DNA of 51,764 nt from an uncultured Desulfotomaculum sp. (GCA_946411205.1 CAMKDG010000007.1:1-51764), one strand, 5' to 3'; positions 16,952-25,538 are shown, counted from the stretch's first letter. The notes: generated by a model from the sequence alone, not told the origin. Program-made: numbers and translations.

Positions 16952-18988
16952 ATGAGAAACCCTGATGATGTTTTAGAGATATTGAAGAACAATTCACAAA
17001 AAGATGGGTACGAATTCGAAGGATTGTACAGAAACCTATATAACAGAGATTTCTATCTTAAAGCATATGAGAAACTTTATGCTAAAGAGGGAAATATGAC
17101 ACCAGGTTCTGACGGTCAAACAATAGATGGTTTTAGTCTACAAAGGATCGAAGATGTGATCATGGTCCTAAAAGATGAATCCTATCAACCTAAACCTGCT
17201 AAAAAACAATACATTTCAAAGAAGAATAGTGACAAGAAAAGGCCACTAGGAATACCTTCCTTTTACGACAAAGTAATACAAGAAGTCGTAAGGTTAATCC
17301 TAGAAGCCATTTATGAAAAAAACTTCTCGGAAAATTCCCATGGGTTTAGACCTAAGAGAAGCTGTCACTCTGCTCTACTTCAAGTCAAAGGAACATACAC
17401 AGGAACAAGATGGTGGGTTGAAGGTGACATCAAAGGATTTTTTGACAACATTAAGCACATAGTCCTAATAAACCTTCTCAGAAAGCGTATTAAGGACGAA
17501 AAGTTCATAAGACTTATTTGGAAGTTCCTTAAAGCTGGATATTTGGAAGATTTCAAGTTTTATCCAACCTATTCAGGCACTCCACAAGGTGGAATAATTA
17601 GCCCAATCTTAGCCAATATCTATCTTAATGAATTAGACAGATATATGGAAGATTATATCAAAGGGTTTAACAAAGGGAAAAAAAGGAGAGACAATAGAAC
17701 ATATAAGGTTATATCGGATAAGATATTCAAGAGACGAAGACTCCTCGAAACCCATCCACCAAATAAAATGGAAGATGCCATAAAGAAGATAGAACAGGCA
17801 AGAAAAGACATGGAAGAATACCAAAGAAATCATCCAGAAGTAAATAACTTCAAAAATGATCCAACTGTTAAAAAATACAGGAGCATCATTTACAAACACA
17901 ACCTATTCCTCAGAAAGCCCGTAGAAGAGGAAAGGAAGAAAATTATTCAAGAAATAAAGGAACTCACAAAAGAAATTCAAAAACACAAAACTTATGAACA
18001 AAATGATTCTGAATACAAAAGAATGAATTATGTCAGATACGCCGACGACTTCTTAATAGGTATTATTGGAACCAAAGAAGACGCTGTAAAGGTCAAAGAG
18101 GAACTAACGATCTTCCTCAAAGAAAAACTATCCCTAGAATTAAGCCAAGAAAAAACATTGATAACCCACAACTCAGAAAAAATAAGATTCCTTGGATATG
18201 ACATATTTGTAAATCAAGGAGGAGACCTCCTTAAAAGACGGGAAATAAGCGGAAGAAAAGTATTAGCTAGAACCGCAACGGAAAGTATCAAGCTATCGCT
18301 TCCCCATGAAATTCTAGTAAATTTCATGACCAAAAATGGATACACCAAAGCCAATAGCAAGAACTGGAAGCCCGCACACAGGCCTAAATTTCTCAATAAT
18401 GACGAATTGGAAATAGCCAAGGCATACAACTCTGAGTTTAGAGGATTCTATCAATACTACAAATTCGCCTTTGATGTCAAAACAAAACTAACAAATGCAC
18501 ACTTCATCTTTAAACAAAGTTTCTGTAAAACACTAGCAGGAAAATATAGGACAAAAGTTTCAAAACTTATGTCAAAAAAGACAGAACAAGGCGAACAAGC
18601 ATACTTCAGGGATGGACAATGGGGAGTAACGTGGACTAATAAGAAAGGCCATTCTAAATTTGTACCTTTATTTCATTACTATGAAATAATATTCTGCAAA
18701 AAAATATTCGACGATCAACCAACTGACCAAAGCATAGACTTCATACCAAACACCAACTACGGAGGCAGAAATGGACTCATCAAAAGACTACTTGCCGATG
18801 AATGCGAATGGTGTGGAGATAAAACAGGTCCTTTCGAGGTACACCACGTTAGAAAGCTAAAAGACCTCAAAGGTAAGAAAAAATGGGAAGAAACAATGAT
18901 CGCTAGGAATAGAAAAACACTAGTTCTATGTGGATACAGTTCCAAAAACAACTGTCACAGAAAACTTCACAACGGAGAACTAGACTAA
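16952..18988 (+). CDS. Group II intron protein 2: reverse transcriptase/maturase/HNH endonuclease (LtrA-like)
   Basis: The 678-residue protein has the RT blocks GSDGQTIDGF, KKRPLGIPSFYDKVIQE, HGFRPKRSCHSAL, VEGDIKGFFDNIKH and GTPQGGIISPILANIYLNEL, and catalytic YADD at about residue 363. About 130 lysine-rich, probably coiled residues separate the GTPQGG and YADD blocks, against about 70 in intron protein 1; such spacing is known in the LtrA/mitochondrial-like lineage. A maturase domain (YNSEFRGFYQYYKFA) and a C-terminal HNH motif (CEWCGD, EVHHVRKLKDLKG, CHRKLHNGE) follow. It starts at ATG 16952; a ribosome site is weak (AAAGG). Confidence 0.93.
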   Translation: MRNPDDVLEILKNNSQKDGYEFEGLYRNLYNRDFYLKAYEKLYAKEGNMTPGSDGQTIDGFSLQRIEDVIMVLKDESYQPKPAKKQYISKKNSDKKRPLGIPSFYDKVIQEVVRLILEAIYEKNFSENSHGFRPKRSCHSALLQVKGTYTGTRWWVEGDIKGFFDNIKHIVLINLLRKRIKDEKFIRLIWKFLKAGYLEDFKFYPTYSGTPQGGIISPILANIYLNELDRYMEDYIKGFNKGKKRRDNRTYKVISDKIFKRRRLLETHPPNKMEDAIKKIEQARKDMEEYQRNHPEVNNFKNDPTVKKYRSIIYKHNLFLRKPVEEERKKIIQEIKELTKEIQKHKTYEQNDSEYKRMNYVRYADDFLIGIIGTKEDAVKVKEELTIFLKEKLSLELSQEKTLITHNSEKIRFLGYDIFVNQGGDLLKRREISGRKVLARTATESIKLSLPHEILVNFMTKNGYTKANSKNWKPAHRPKFLNNDELEIAKAYNSEFRGFYQYYKFAFDVKTKLTNAHFIFKQSFCKTLAGKYRTKVSKLMSKKTEQGEQAYFRDGQWGVTWTNKKGHSKFVPLFHYYEIIFCKKIFDDQPTDQSIDFIPNTNYGGRNGLIKRLLADECEWCGDKTGPFEVHHVRKLKDLKGKKKWEETMIARNRKTLVLCGYSSKNNCHRKLHNGELD

Positions 18989-19137
18989 AAAAGCAGAATC
19001 ATCCAATGAATTGAGACTGAAAGTATCTAAGTAACAACTGGAGAGCCGTATGATTGGAAACTTTCAAGTACGGTTCGGTGGCGAGTGTTTGAAAACCTAC
19101 TACAGCAATGTAGAAAGGCGTTGGGCACTTAGCCAAC

Positions 19138-19536
19138 TATGCTTCCGTTCGCATGGAAGTTCGTAAGAGTGAGAATATAAAGCAGGGTACCGATATTATC
19201 GGTAGCCGAACCAAAGTGAAAATTGTCAAAAACAAAGTGGCCCCTCCTTTTAAACTAGCAGAGTTTGACATTATGTATGGTACGGGTATTTCGAAAGAAG
19301 GAAGCCTCTTAGATGTAGCTACTGAATTAAAGATTGTCAACAAGAGTGGAGCTTGGTATTCCTATGGCGAGGAGAGATTGGGACAAGGTCGGGAAAATGC
19401 CAAGGAATTATTTAAGGAGCGGCCTGAATTGGCTCAAGAAATTGAACGTTTGGTGCGGGAAAAACTAGCGCTTGGTAATGTTGAGCTGCCCTTCACCGAA
19501 GGATCTTCTGTAGAAAACGAGATCGAAGAAGAATAG
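19138..19536 (+). CDS. recA: RecA recombinase, exon 3 (residues 220-351)
   Basis: Starts [12 protein letters not shown], which continues GRALKF of exon 2 exactly as in other RecA proteins. It codes the rest of the core ([30 protein letters not shown]) and the C-terminal domain ([16 protein letters not shown]-like [16 protein letters not shown]), ending in a short acidic tail (ENEIEEE). The acidic tail is a normal feature that moderates RecA activity. No terminator is obvious just after the stop. Confidence 0.95.
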   Translation, partial: YASVRMEVRKSENIKQGTDIIGSRTKVKIVKNKVAPPFKLAEFDIMYGTGISKEGSLLDVATELKIVNKSGAWYSYGEERLGQGRENAKELFKERPELAQEIERLVREKLALGNVELPFTEGSSVENEIEEE

Positions 19537-19681
19537 TATGTAGTATCTCCAGGTTAATTGGGGTGAGACAGCATACAAAGTACGTCATGTCTTTTCCTTG
19601 CACTTGGCATTTAGTTGAGAATTGCAGATTGAAATAATACTAGAAATTGTCGAAAATAGGCCTTGCTTTAAGCGAGGCTTA

Positions 19682-19928
19682 TTGGCTATCATTTATCCAG
19701 AAACAGGTGTCACTCCCTGGAATGGATAACGAGTTCTATATGTTCTGTAAATGTATGAAGTCGTAGCTACTTTGGAGAGTATCTACCTGGACCAGAAAGC
19801 CCAGACGTCGGTAACATTGATTAATTGCATCAGATTGGGTTTGTAATTAAAGAAAACGACGCCTGGAGCAATGGTGCCAAAGAAACTATGATTCCGAAGA
19901 GGTTCTGATTATTGGTGCGAACCCTTAG
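19682..19928 (+). pseudogene. cas2: Decayed cas2 next to the CRISPR leader
   Basis: Pieces in three frames line up in the order of a type I-C Cas2. LAIIYPETGVTPWNG resembles the N-terminal strand and TPAG turn (frame of 19682). LESIYLDQKAQ matches the FEC.LDPAQ region. LHQIG and GAKE (19873) match the LxxYxLG and GAK blocks. YDSEEVLII (19887 onward, third frame) is close to the usual YDPEEVLII end. Stops and small deletions break the frame at several points. The last codons overlap the first arm of the leader inverted repeat, exactly where cas2 ends in intact I-C loci. I found no defensible cas1 remnant upstream. Confidence 0.6.
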
Positions 19929-20081
19929 TGAACATCAATTTCCTGGGAGGTTCGCACCGTAGGAATTTAAAGGCCTGAGCGCTTTTATTTCCCGAATGTG
20001 GCATAAAAGACCCCTTAAAAAATGGGGTTCGCAAAACAAAGCTATAAAATGCTTTGTTTTCAGGCATTCCAATATGCCGCT
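19914..20081 (+). promoter_or_regulatory. CRISPR leader
   Basis: The 168 bases before the first repeat contain three inverted repeats: GGTGCGAACC/GGTTCGCACC (19914-19923 and 19949-19958), ACCCC/GGGGT (20010-20028) and AAAACAAAGC/GCTTTGTTTT (20033-20060). From memory, the first resembles the paired GGTGCGAAC/GTTCGCACC element of type I-C leaders. The perfect repeats lie next to it and the degenerate ones at the far end, which confirms that this is the leader side. Confidence 0.7.
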
Positions 20082-21578
20082 GTCGCACTCTGCAGGAGTG
20101 CGTGGATTGAAATTGGCAAGAGCTTCGTCAACGCGAGGACCTGCAACGTCGCACTCTGCAGGAGTGCGTGGATTGAAATCTAACTTTACTCTTGGCCAAC
20201 AAACCAGTTGCAGAGTCGCACTCTGCAGGAGTGCGTGGATTGAAATCTCCTTATCGAGCTAAATTAACAAACCTTGTGTACGTCGCACTCTGCAGGAGTG
20301 CGTGGATTGAAATCTGACATTAAAGGAAGAGCCATCTGGCAAGTGGGGTCGCACTCTGCAGGAGTGCGTGGATTGAAATAGTTGACGAACGTGACCGTTT
20401 GCCATGTTGTCAGTCGCACTCTGCAGGAGTGCGTGGATTGAAATTTCCTTAACAGCCCCTTATTCCTCAACGCCACTTCCGTCGCACTCTGCAGGAGTGC
20501 GTGGATTGAAATTGTGTTTCGTTTAATCTGGTAATCATGTACCAAGCGTCGCACTCTGCAGGAGTGCGTGGATTGAAATAATCCATACCCACGTTAGTTT
20601 TCCTCGGGGGAAGGTCGCACTCTGCAGGAGTGCGTGGATTGAAATAAAACACTGCCATCGCCAGGGCACAGAAGATTATGTCGCACTCTGCAGGAGTGCG
20701 TGGATTGAAATTATTTGAAAACTTTCTACAGGAATCACCTTTCCTTGTCGCACTCTGCAGGAGTGCGTGGATTGAAATATGTGGCAAGAGATTTCCTTGC
20801 TACATATTTGCGTCGCACTCTGCAGGAGTGCGTGGATTGAAATCCTTTTATATGTTTTTTCACCCTTTATGGTCATCATTGTCGCACTCTGCAGGAGTGC
20901 GTGGATTGAAATTCAAACGAGATAAACATGATTTACCGCATTGTGTGTCGCACTCTGCAGGAGTGCGTGGATTGAAATTTAGCATCCACTCCCAACACAA
21001 TGCGGTAAATCATGTCGCACTCTGCAGGAGTGCGTGGATTGAAATATCATCAGGCACAACTCCTGTGATAATTAAGCTAAGTCGCACTCTGCAGGAGTGC
21101 GTGGATTGAAATTTGAAGTGTTTAGCAAACATCTTTAATTGATTGTCGTCGCACTCTGCAGGAGTGCGTGGATTGAAATATCAAGCTTGATGTGGGAATC
21201 ACTTTCGAAGATTGTCGCACTCTGCAGGAGTGCGTGGATTGAAATTCTAGCGGTGGATCGGTGTATCATATTTTTTCGTTGTCGCACTCTGCAGGAGTGC
21301 GTGGATTGAAATCTCTAGTCCTAAAAATCTTGGAAACCTATGATAGGTCGCACTCTGCAGGAGTGCGTGGATTGAAACATTTAACGTATAGAATTAACAT
21401 ATAATTTTATTAATTGTCGCATTCTGCAGGAATACATGGATTGAAATCTAAAGGGGTGAAAGAAAGTGAATAAAAGGTGGATCGCACTCCGCAGGAGCGC
21501 GTGGGTTGAAACAATGATAAAGTTGATTCTAATGTCAATATGACATGTTGCACTTTTCAGGAGTGTGTGGATTGAAAT
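20082..21578 (+). CRISPR. Type I-C-like CRISPR array, 23 repeats, 22 spacers
   Basis: Twenty near-identical 32-base repeats start at 20082, 20148, 20215, 20282, 20348, 20413, 20481, 20548, 20614, 20680, 20747, 20812, 20881, 20947, 21014, 21081, 21148, 21214, 21281 and 21347; three degenerate ones start at 21416, 21481 and 21547. The repeat begins GTCGCACTCTGCAGGAGTGC and ends GTGGATTGAAAT, with a 7-bp stem CGCACTC/GAGTGCG around TGCAG. This matches the I-C consensus (GTCGC...GCGTGGATTGAAAC) except for the last base, which is C only in repeat 20 and degenerate repeat 22. Spacers are 33-37 bases and all differ. No cas operon is in the window, so any activity needs Cas proteins coded elsewhere. 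Confidence 0.97.
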
Positions 21579-21690
21579 AATCAAATGCTTGCTCGTGCTA
21601 TTTATCAGTATTTATACTGCCGAATTAATTGTATCTTCTTTTAGATATCCGAATGGTTTTGCGTCTAAGAGATGACTATTTCATTATTAG

Positions 21691-21719
21691 GTTTCATATA
21701 TGTTTGTTATTTATGAAAC
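21691..21719. repeat. Inverted repeat upstream of the 6S-like RNA promoter
   Basis: GTTTCATA (21691-21698) and TATGAAAC (21712-21719) form a perfect 8-bp inverted repeat with a 13-base gap. It ends 25 bases before the -35 box at 21745 and could be an operator or a hairpin. Confidence 0.4.
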
Positions 21720-21744
21720 GGCTCTGGCCCTGCTGGGAGATATC

Positions 21745-21773
21745 TTGACAGTGACATTAAAAAAATGTAAAAT
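21745..21773 (+). promoter_or_regulatory. Strong SigA promoter of the ncRNA candidate
   Basis: TTGACA (21745-21750), a 17-base spacer and TAAAAT (21768-21773). It predicts a transcript start near 21780, just before the 5' arm of the rod-like RNA. Confidence 0.75.
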
Positions 21774-21779
21774 TACTGT

Positions 21780-21978
21780 TGGGAGAAAATAGAATTTGAT
21801 ATCTGGCAACAGGTTTTAATATATAAAAAATCCAATATTCATAAGGCATAACCCCTTGAAGGGGAACTTTGAACATTTATGTTCTGTTCCCATATTTTGG
21901 TGGTGTTAAGTGTACCTTTTGATGATGTGGACAACCAGATATCGGTTTATTTTCTACCGAGTTTTACTCGGTTTTTTT
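21780..21978 (+). ncRNA. ssrS: Rod-shaped structured RNA candidate, 6S-like
   Basis: A consensus promoter, about 175 bases without a gene, and a terminator define a short transcript. Its ends pair: AGAAAATA (21784-21791) with TATTTTCT (21948-21955), and GATATCTGG (21798-21806) with CCAGATATC (21935-21943). Further in, CCAATAT (21832-21838) can pair with ATATTTTGG (21892-21900, two-base bulge). The tip is a hairpin, GGGAAC/GTTCCC then GAACAT/ATGTTC. Between them is a large open region on the 5' side with a small CCCC/GGGG hairpin. Pairing of 5' and 3' ends, a central bubble and about 180 nt are the plan of 6S RNA, which binds SigA polymerase. Alternative: a leader controlling rny. Confidence 0.45.
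21956..21978 (+). terminator. Terminator of the ncRNA candidate
   Basis: CCGAG (21957-21961) pairs with CTCGG (21967-21971) and seven T's follow. It lies immediately after the 3' arm of the RNA and 50 bases before rny. Confidence 0.85.
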
Positions 21979-22027
21979 ATTTGCTTTTAAAACTTTATAA
22001 TTAATGTTGAGAACAGGAGGTGAAAAG

Positions 22028-23566
22028 ATGGAATCAGGTCAAATCTTAGTGGTTATTGTTGTCGCCTTAGTTGCTTTGGCAGCTGGCTTTTTAATTCGGA
22101 AAAATATTGCCGAAGGAAAACTGTCTTCGGCGGAAGCACAGTCAAAAAAGATGTTAGAAGAAGCGGAAAAAGAGGCAGAGGGTAAACGACGTGAGGCCGT
22201 TGTATTAGCTAAAGAGGAAGTTTTAAAACTGCGTAACGAAATGGAAAAAGAAATTCGTGATCGCAGAAATGAACTTCAACGGCTTGAAAGAAGACTTTTG
22301 CAAAAGGAAGAAACCTTGGATCGTAAAATGGACTCCATGGAAAAGAAGGATGAGTCCCTCGGTCGTAAAGAAGTCGAGATTGAGAATACCAAAGCTGAGC
22401 TTACCACTCTTTTTAATCGTCAATTGGCTGAACTTGAACGTATTTCAGGACTTTCTTCGGAAGAAGCACGACATATCTTATTGAATGATGTGGAAAAAGA
22501 ACTTCAACATGATATGGCCGTGATGATTAAGGAATATGAACATAGGGCTAAAGAGGAATCCGAGAAAAGAGCGAGAGATGTTATTTCCTCGGCTATTCAA
22601 AGATGTGCAGCGGACCATGTAGCGGAAGTAACTGTTGCAGTGATTCCTTTACCAAACGACGAAATGAAGGGTCGTATTATCGGTAGGGAAGGTCGGAACA
22701 TTCGGGCATTTGAAACCCTAACCGGAATTGACTTAATCATTGATGATACTCCCGAGGCTGTTATTCTTTCCGGTTTTGATCCCATTCGCCGGGAAGTGGC
22801 TCGTTTAGCCTTGGAGAGATTAATTTCCGATGGGCGTATTCACCCTGCTAGAATTGAGGAAATGGTAGAAAAGGCCCAGAAGGACGTTGAGGTACAAATT
22901 CGTGAGGCTGGTGAACAAGCAACCTTTGAAACCGGCGTGATGGGACTACATCCTGAATTGGTAAAACTATTAGGACGTCTGAAATTCCGCACCAGTTATG
23001 GTCAAAATGTGTTGAAGCACTCCATAGAAGTTTGTCATTTAGCTGGCCTTATGGCGGCTGAATTGGGGATTGATGTAAAACTGGCTAAGCGAGCCGGTTT
23101 ATTGCACGATATTGGTAAGGCTGTGGACCATGAAGTGGAAGGTCCTCACGTAGCCATTGGTGTAAGCCTGTGCCAAAAGTACAAAGAAAATCCAGAAGTT
23201 ATCCACGCTATTGCTGCTCACCATGGTGACGAGGAGCCCAGGACCATCGAAGCTGTCTTGGTACAAGCTGCAGATGCGATTTCTGCTGCCCGCCCAGGTG
23301 CCAGAAGAGAAACTTTGGAATCTTACATTAAACGTTTACAAAAACTTGAAGAGATTGCTGGTACCTTTGAGGGTGTAGAGAAATCCTTTGCCATTCAAGC
23401 TGGCAGAGAAATCCGCATTATGGTAAAACCAGATAAAATTGATGATTTAGCTGCAATTCGCTTAGTTCGGGATGTTGCTAAGAAAATTGAAAACGAGCTG
23501 GATTACCCCGGACAAATTAAAGTTATTATTATTCGGGAAACCCGCTATGTGGAATATGCTAAATAA
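22028..23566 (+). CDS. rny: Ribonuclease Y
   Basis: RNase Y is the membrane-bound endonuclease that starts mRNA decay in many Firmicutes. The 512-residue protein has an N-terminal membrane helix ([20 protein letters not shown]), a long coiled coil (about residues 30-200), a KH RNA-binding domain ([19 protein letters not shown]) and an HD phosphodiesterase domain with [20 protein letters not shown] 22028 follows AGGAGGTG; the frame is open further upstream but without a better ribosome site. In related genomes recA-recX-rny is a usual order; here recX is absent and the CRISPR locus and ncRNA lie in the gap. A terminator follows. Confidence 0.97.
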   Translation: MESGQILVVIVVALVALAAGFLIRKNIAEGKLSSAEAQSKKMLEEAEKEAEGKRREAVVLAKEEVLKLRNEMEKEIRDRRNELQRLERRLLQKEETLDRKMDSMEKKDESLGRKEVEIENTKAELTTLFNRQLAELERISGLSSEEARHILLNDVEKELQHDMAVMIKEYEHRAKEESEKRARDVISSAIQRCAADHVAEVTVAVIPLPNDEMKGRIIGREGRNIRAFETLTGIDLIIDDTPEAVILSGFDPIRREVARLALERLISDGRIHPARIEEMVEKAQKDVEVQIREAGEQATFETGVMGLHPELVKLLGRLKFRTSYGQNVLKHSIEVCHLAGLMAAELGIDVKLAKRAGLLHDIGKAVDHEVEGPHVAIGVSLCQKYKENPEVIHAIAAHHGDEEPRTIEAVLVQAADAISAARPGARRETLESYIKRLQKLEEIAGTFEGVEKSFAIQAGREIRIMVKPDKIDDLAAIRLVRDVAKKIENELDYPGQIKVIIIRETRYVEYAK

Positions 23567-23586
23567 TAACAATTGCTAAATATACC

Positions 23587-23616
23587 ACAAAACGACCCCG
23601 TGGGGGTCGTTTTGTG
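23587..23616 (+). terminator. Terminator after rny
   Basis: ACAAAACGACCCC and GGGGTCGTTTTGT form a long stem with a small loop; the right arm contains TTTT. Confidence 0.8.
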
Positions 23617-23740
23617 ATTATACAACTTATGTCAGTCTTGGAAGAAGTTTTTTATGAAGAAACAAAGATATTCAGCAGGAATGTTTAATTCATCACAGAA
23701 TTATTTAGATATTTGACAGAACATCAGGTGGTGAACATTT

Positions 23741-24259
23741 TTGGATTTTCGCTATAAAGGCCAGGAAGATCTAACCAATAGTGTTAGTTTATTAATATCT
23801 ATCCTAATTAGATATCCCGAAGTGGCTAAAATTAAGTTTGATCCGGAGAAGAACATACTGAAATTTACTTTCATCTATGCCGGTATCATGACAGAAAGCG
23901 AAATAACTGGCCTAAAACAAAATACGATTAGCAGTATTCAGGTTTATCATAGCCTGGAATACAAGGCTCCCAGGATTATTAATCTAGACTATAGGGTATC
24001 CGATGGCTTTACCATGATTGAAATTCAGAGGGATGTGGATACACTAGTACAAGAAGAAATTGCACTTATGGTTGAACTTTTCCGCCAGTATATCAATAAA
24101 AACCTCATTACAGAGGAAAGTGAGCAATTGGTGGAGGAAGATTTAGAAGTACAGGAAGAACTGATTGAGCACATGTTGGCAAGTGTTAAGATGAAATCCG
24201 AAAACAAAAGATTGTATGCCTTCCGCGAAGAGGGAAGGGTTTTGGTTTTCAATAAATAG
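23741..24259 (+). CDS. Conserved-looking hypothetical protein between rny and ymdB
   Basis: The 172-aa acidic protein starts at TTG 23741 behind AGGTGGTG. It has an alpha/beta N-terminal half (RYPEVAKIKFDPEKNILKF, FIYAGIMTES) and a helical, glutamate-rich C-terminal half (LVEEDLEVQEELIEHMLAS). I do not recognise the domain. Position 15 bases upstream of ymdB in the same direction suggests a shared transcript, perhaps connected with RNA turnover (inference from context only). Confidence 0.65.
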   Translation: MDFRYKGQEDLTNSVSLLISILIRYPEVAKIKFDPEKNILKFTFIYAGIMTESEITGLKQNTISSIQVYHSLEYKAPRIINLDYRVSDGFTMIEIQRDVDTLVQEEIALMVELFRQYINKNLITEESEQLVEEDLEVQEELIEHMLASVKMKSENKRLYAFREEGRVLVFNK

Positions 24260-24274
24260 GGGGCTTCGTTATCA

Positions 24275-25054
24275 TTGCGTATCTTAATGATCGGGGATAT
24301 TGTCGGTCGTCCAGGAAGACGTGCTATTTTAGAGAACTTGAGTTGCCTGCGTAGGGAAATGAATATAGACTTTGTCATTGCTAATGGCGAAAATGCAGCA
24401 GCAGGGCACGGCATTACCAAGGAAATTGCCAAACAGCTATTTAACGCTGGCGTTGATGTCTTCACCATGGGTAATCATGTCTGGAACAAAAAAGAGGTTT
24501 TTGATTACATAGAGAAAGAAAAAAGATTGTTACGACCCGCTAATTACCCGCCCGGTACTCCTGGAGTGGGCTATCAACTTTATGAAACCAATAAAGGTGT
24601 AACTGTTGGTGTGGTAAATGTCTCTGGTCGTATTTATATGCAGGAATTAGACTGCCCCTTTCGAACGATGGATTATATTTTGAAGCAACTACAATACCAA
24701 ACAAATCTTATTTTTGTGGATTTTCATGCTGAAGCCACTTCAGAAAAAGTTGCCATGGGTTGGTATCTGGATGGCAAAGTTACGGCTATTTGTGGGACCC
24801 ATACCCATGTCCAAACAGCGGACGAACGGATCTTACCGAATGGTACTGCGTATATCACAGACATCGGTATGACAGGACCTCGGGATTCTGTGATTGGGGT
24901 AACCACAGAAATTGTTTTGGAAAAGTTTATTACCCAAATGCCCAGACGCTTTGAAGTGGCAGATACCACCTATCAGTTAAACGCAGTGGTAATAGATGTT
25001 AATCCAGACAATGGGCAAGCTCTAAAAATAGACCGAATTTTCCATTTGGAATAA
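24275..25054 (+). CDS. ymdB: YmdB-family metallophosphodiesterase
   Basis: The protein (259 aa) matches the TIGR00282 family: RILMIGDIVGRPGRRAI with the first metal aspartate, NGENAAAGHGI, GNHVWNKKE, DFHAEATSEK and GTHTHVQTADERILP carry the metal ligands. Family members hydrolyse cyclic AMP or 2',3'-cyclic nucleotides; in Bacillus, YmdB affects biofilm and motility decisions and is co-transcribed with rny. It starts at TTG 24275 after AGGGGG. Normal length and motifs. Confidence 0.93.
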   Translation: MRILMIGDIVGRPGRRAILENLSCLRREMNIDFVIANGENAAAGHGITKEIAKQLFNAGVDVFTMGNHVWNKKEVFDYIEKEKRLLRPANYPPGTPGVGYQLYETNKGVTVGVVNVSGRIYMQELDCPFRTMDYILKQLQYQTNLIFVDFHAEATSEKVAMGWYLDGKVTAICGTHTHVQTADERILPNGTAYITDIGMTGPRDSVIGVTTEIVLEKFITQMPRRFEVADTTYQLNAVVIDVNPDNGQALKIDRIFHLE

Positions 25055-25099
25055 AAAAATGAACTTTAGCACAAGTTTTTATAAATTTCTTACAATAGC

Positions 25100-25124
25100 A
25101 GGAATTTTTAGGATTTTGCAGAAT
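25100..25124 (+). promoter_or_regulatory. SigH-like promoter of spoVS
   Basis: AGGAATT (25100-25106), 11 bases, then GCAGAAT (25118-25124) fits the SigH pattern RnAGGAwWW-N11-RnnGAAT. spoVS of Bacillus subtilis is known to be SigH-dependent, which supports the assignment. Confidence 0.5.
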
Positions 25125-25178
25125 AAAATCAATACAGGGATTAGAACTATCGTCCAAACTTTCTAAGGAGGTTTCAGC

Positions 25179-25439
25179 ATGGAAGTCTTAAAAGTTTCAG
25201 CAAAATCCAATCCAAATTCCGTAGCAGGGGCACTGGCCGGAGTTCTTCGTGAGCGTGGTTGTGCCGAAATGCAAGCTATTGGTGCTGGTGCTTTAAACCA
25301 AGCAGTCAAGGCTATTGCTATTGCCAGAGGTTTTGTTGCCCCAAGTGGAGTAGACTTAATTTGCATCCCTGCCTTTACCGATGTAATAATTGATGGTGAT
25401 GAAAGAACGGCCATTAAACTGATAGTTGAACCCAGATAA
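25179..25439 (+). CDS. spoVS: Stage V sporulation protein S
   Basis: The 86-residue Alba-like protein is almost identical in all endospore formers: EVLKVSAKSNPNSVAGALAG, EMQAIGAGALNQAVKAIAIA and DLICIPAFTDVIIDG are all recognisable. It influences early sporulation and septation. ATG 25179 follows AAGGAGG at ideal spacing. A SigH-like promoter lies upstream and a terminator downstream, so it is a single-gene unit. Confidence 0.97.
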   Translation: MEVLKVSAKSNPNSVAGALAGVLRERGCAEMQAIGAGALNQAVKAIAIARGFVAPSGVDLICIPAFTDVIIDGDERTAIKLIVEPR

Positions 25440-25467
25440 TCATAAATTAACTAGTTAGTTTTAGTAC

Positions 25468-25500
25468 AACCTGTTTGCCATCCTGCAAACAGGTTTCTTA
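25468..25500 (+). terminator. Terminator after spoVS
   Basis: AACCTGTTTGC pairs with GCAAACAGGTT around CATCCT and is followed by TCTT. Confidence 0.8.
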
Positions 25501-25538
25501 CTTAATGGGGACTTGTCAAGGAAAGGGGGAAATGCCGG

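Larger units (their letters stand above)
16302..19137 (+). mobile_element. Group II intron 2 in recA (2,836 bp)
   Basis: The intron begins GTGTG and ends AC. Domains I-III occupy 16302-16951, the intron protein lies at 16952-18988, and domain V is the hairpin at 19043-19076 (GAGCCGTATG...AAGTACGGTTC). GAATTT at 16615-16620 can pair with AAGTTC at the end of exon 2 as EBS1/IBS1, with one G-U pair. The sequence and protein differ clearly from intron 1, so the two arrived independently. All parts look intact. A copy of the recA LexA box lies inside it at 16767-16780 (minus strand). Confidence 0.93.

Noticed and set aside
17633-17899. Minus-strand frame inside intron protein 2
   Set aside because: It mirrors the lysine-rich stretch of the RT gene; composition alone explains it.
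17580-18050. Insertion between the GTPQGG and YADD blocks of intron protein 2 as a new domain
   Set aside because: A similar long spacing is known for LtrA-like intron proteins, so it is not unusual for the lineage.
19655-19683. Hairpin AATAGGCCTTGCTT/AAGCGAGGCTTATT as terminator of recA
   Set aside because: The stem is fair but it has no T-run and lies 120 bases after the stop; not strong enough to list as a terminator.
19996-21584. Several open frames across the CRISPR array on both strands (with repeats such as FNPRTPAECD or SHSAGVRGLK)
   Set aside because: They are translations of the CRISPR repeat and spacer units, a well-known artefact; none has a ribosome site or non-repeat content.
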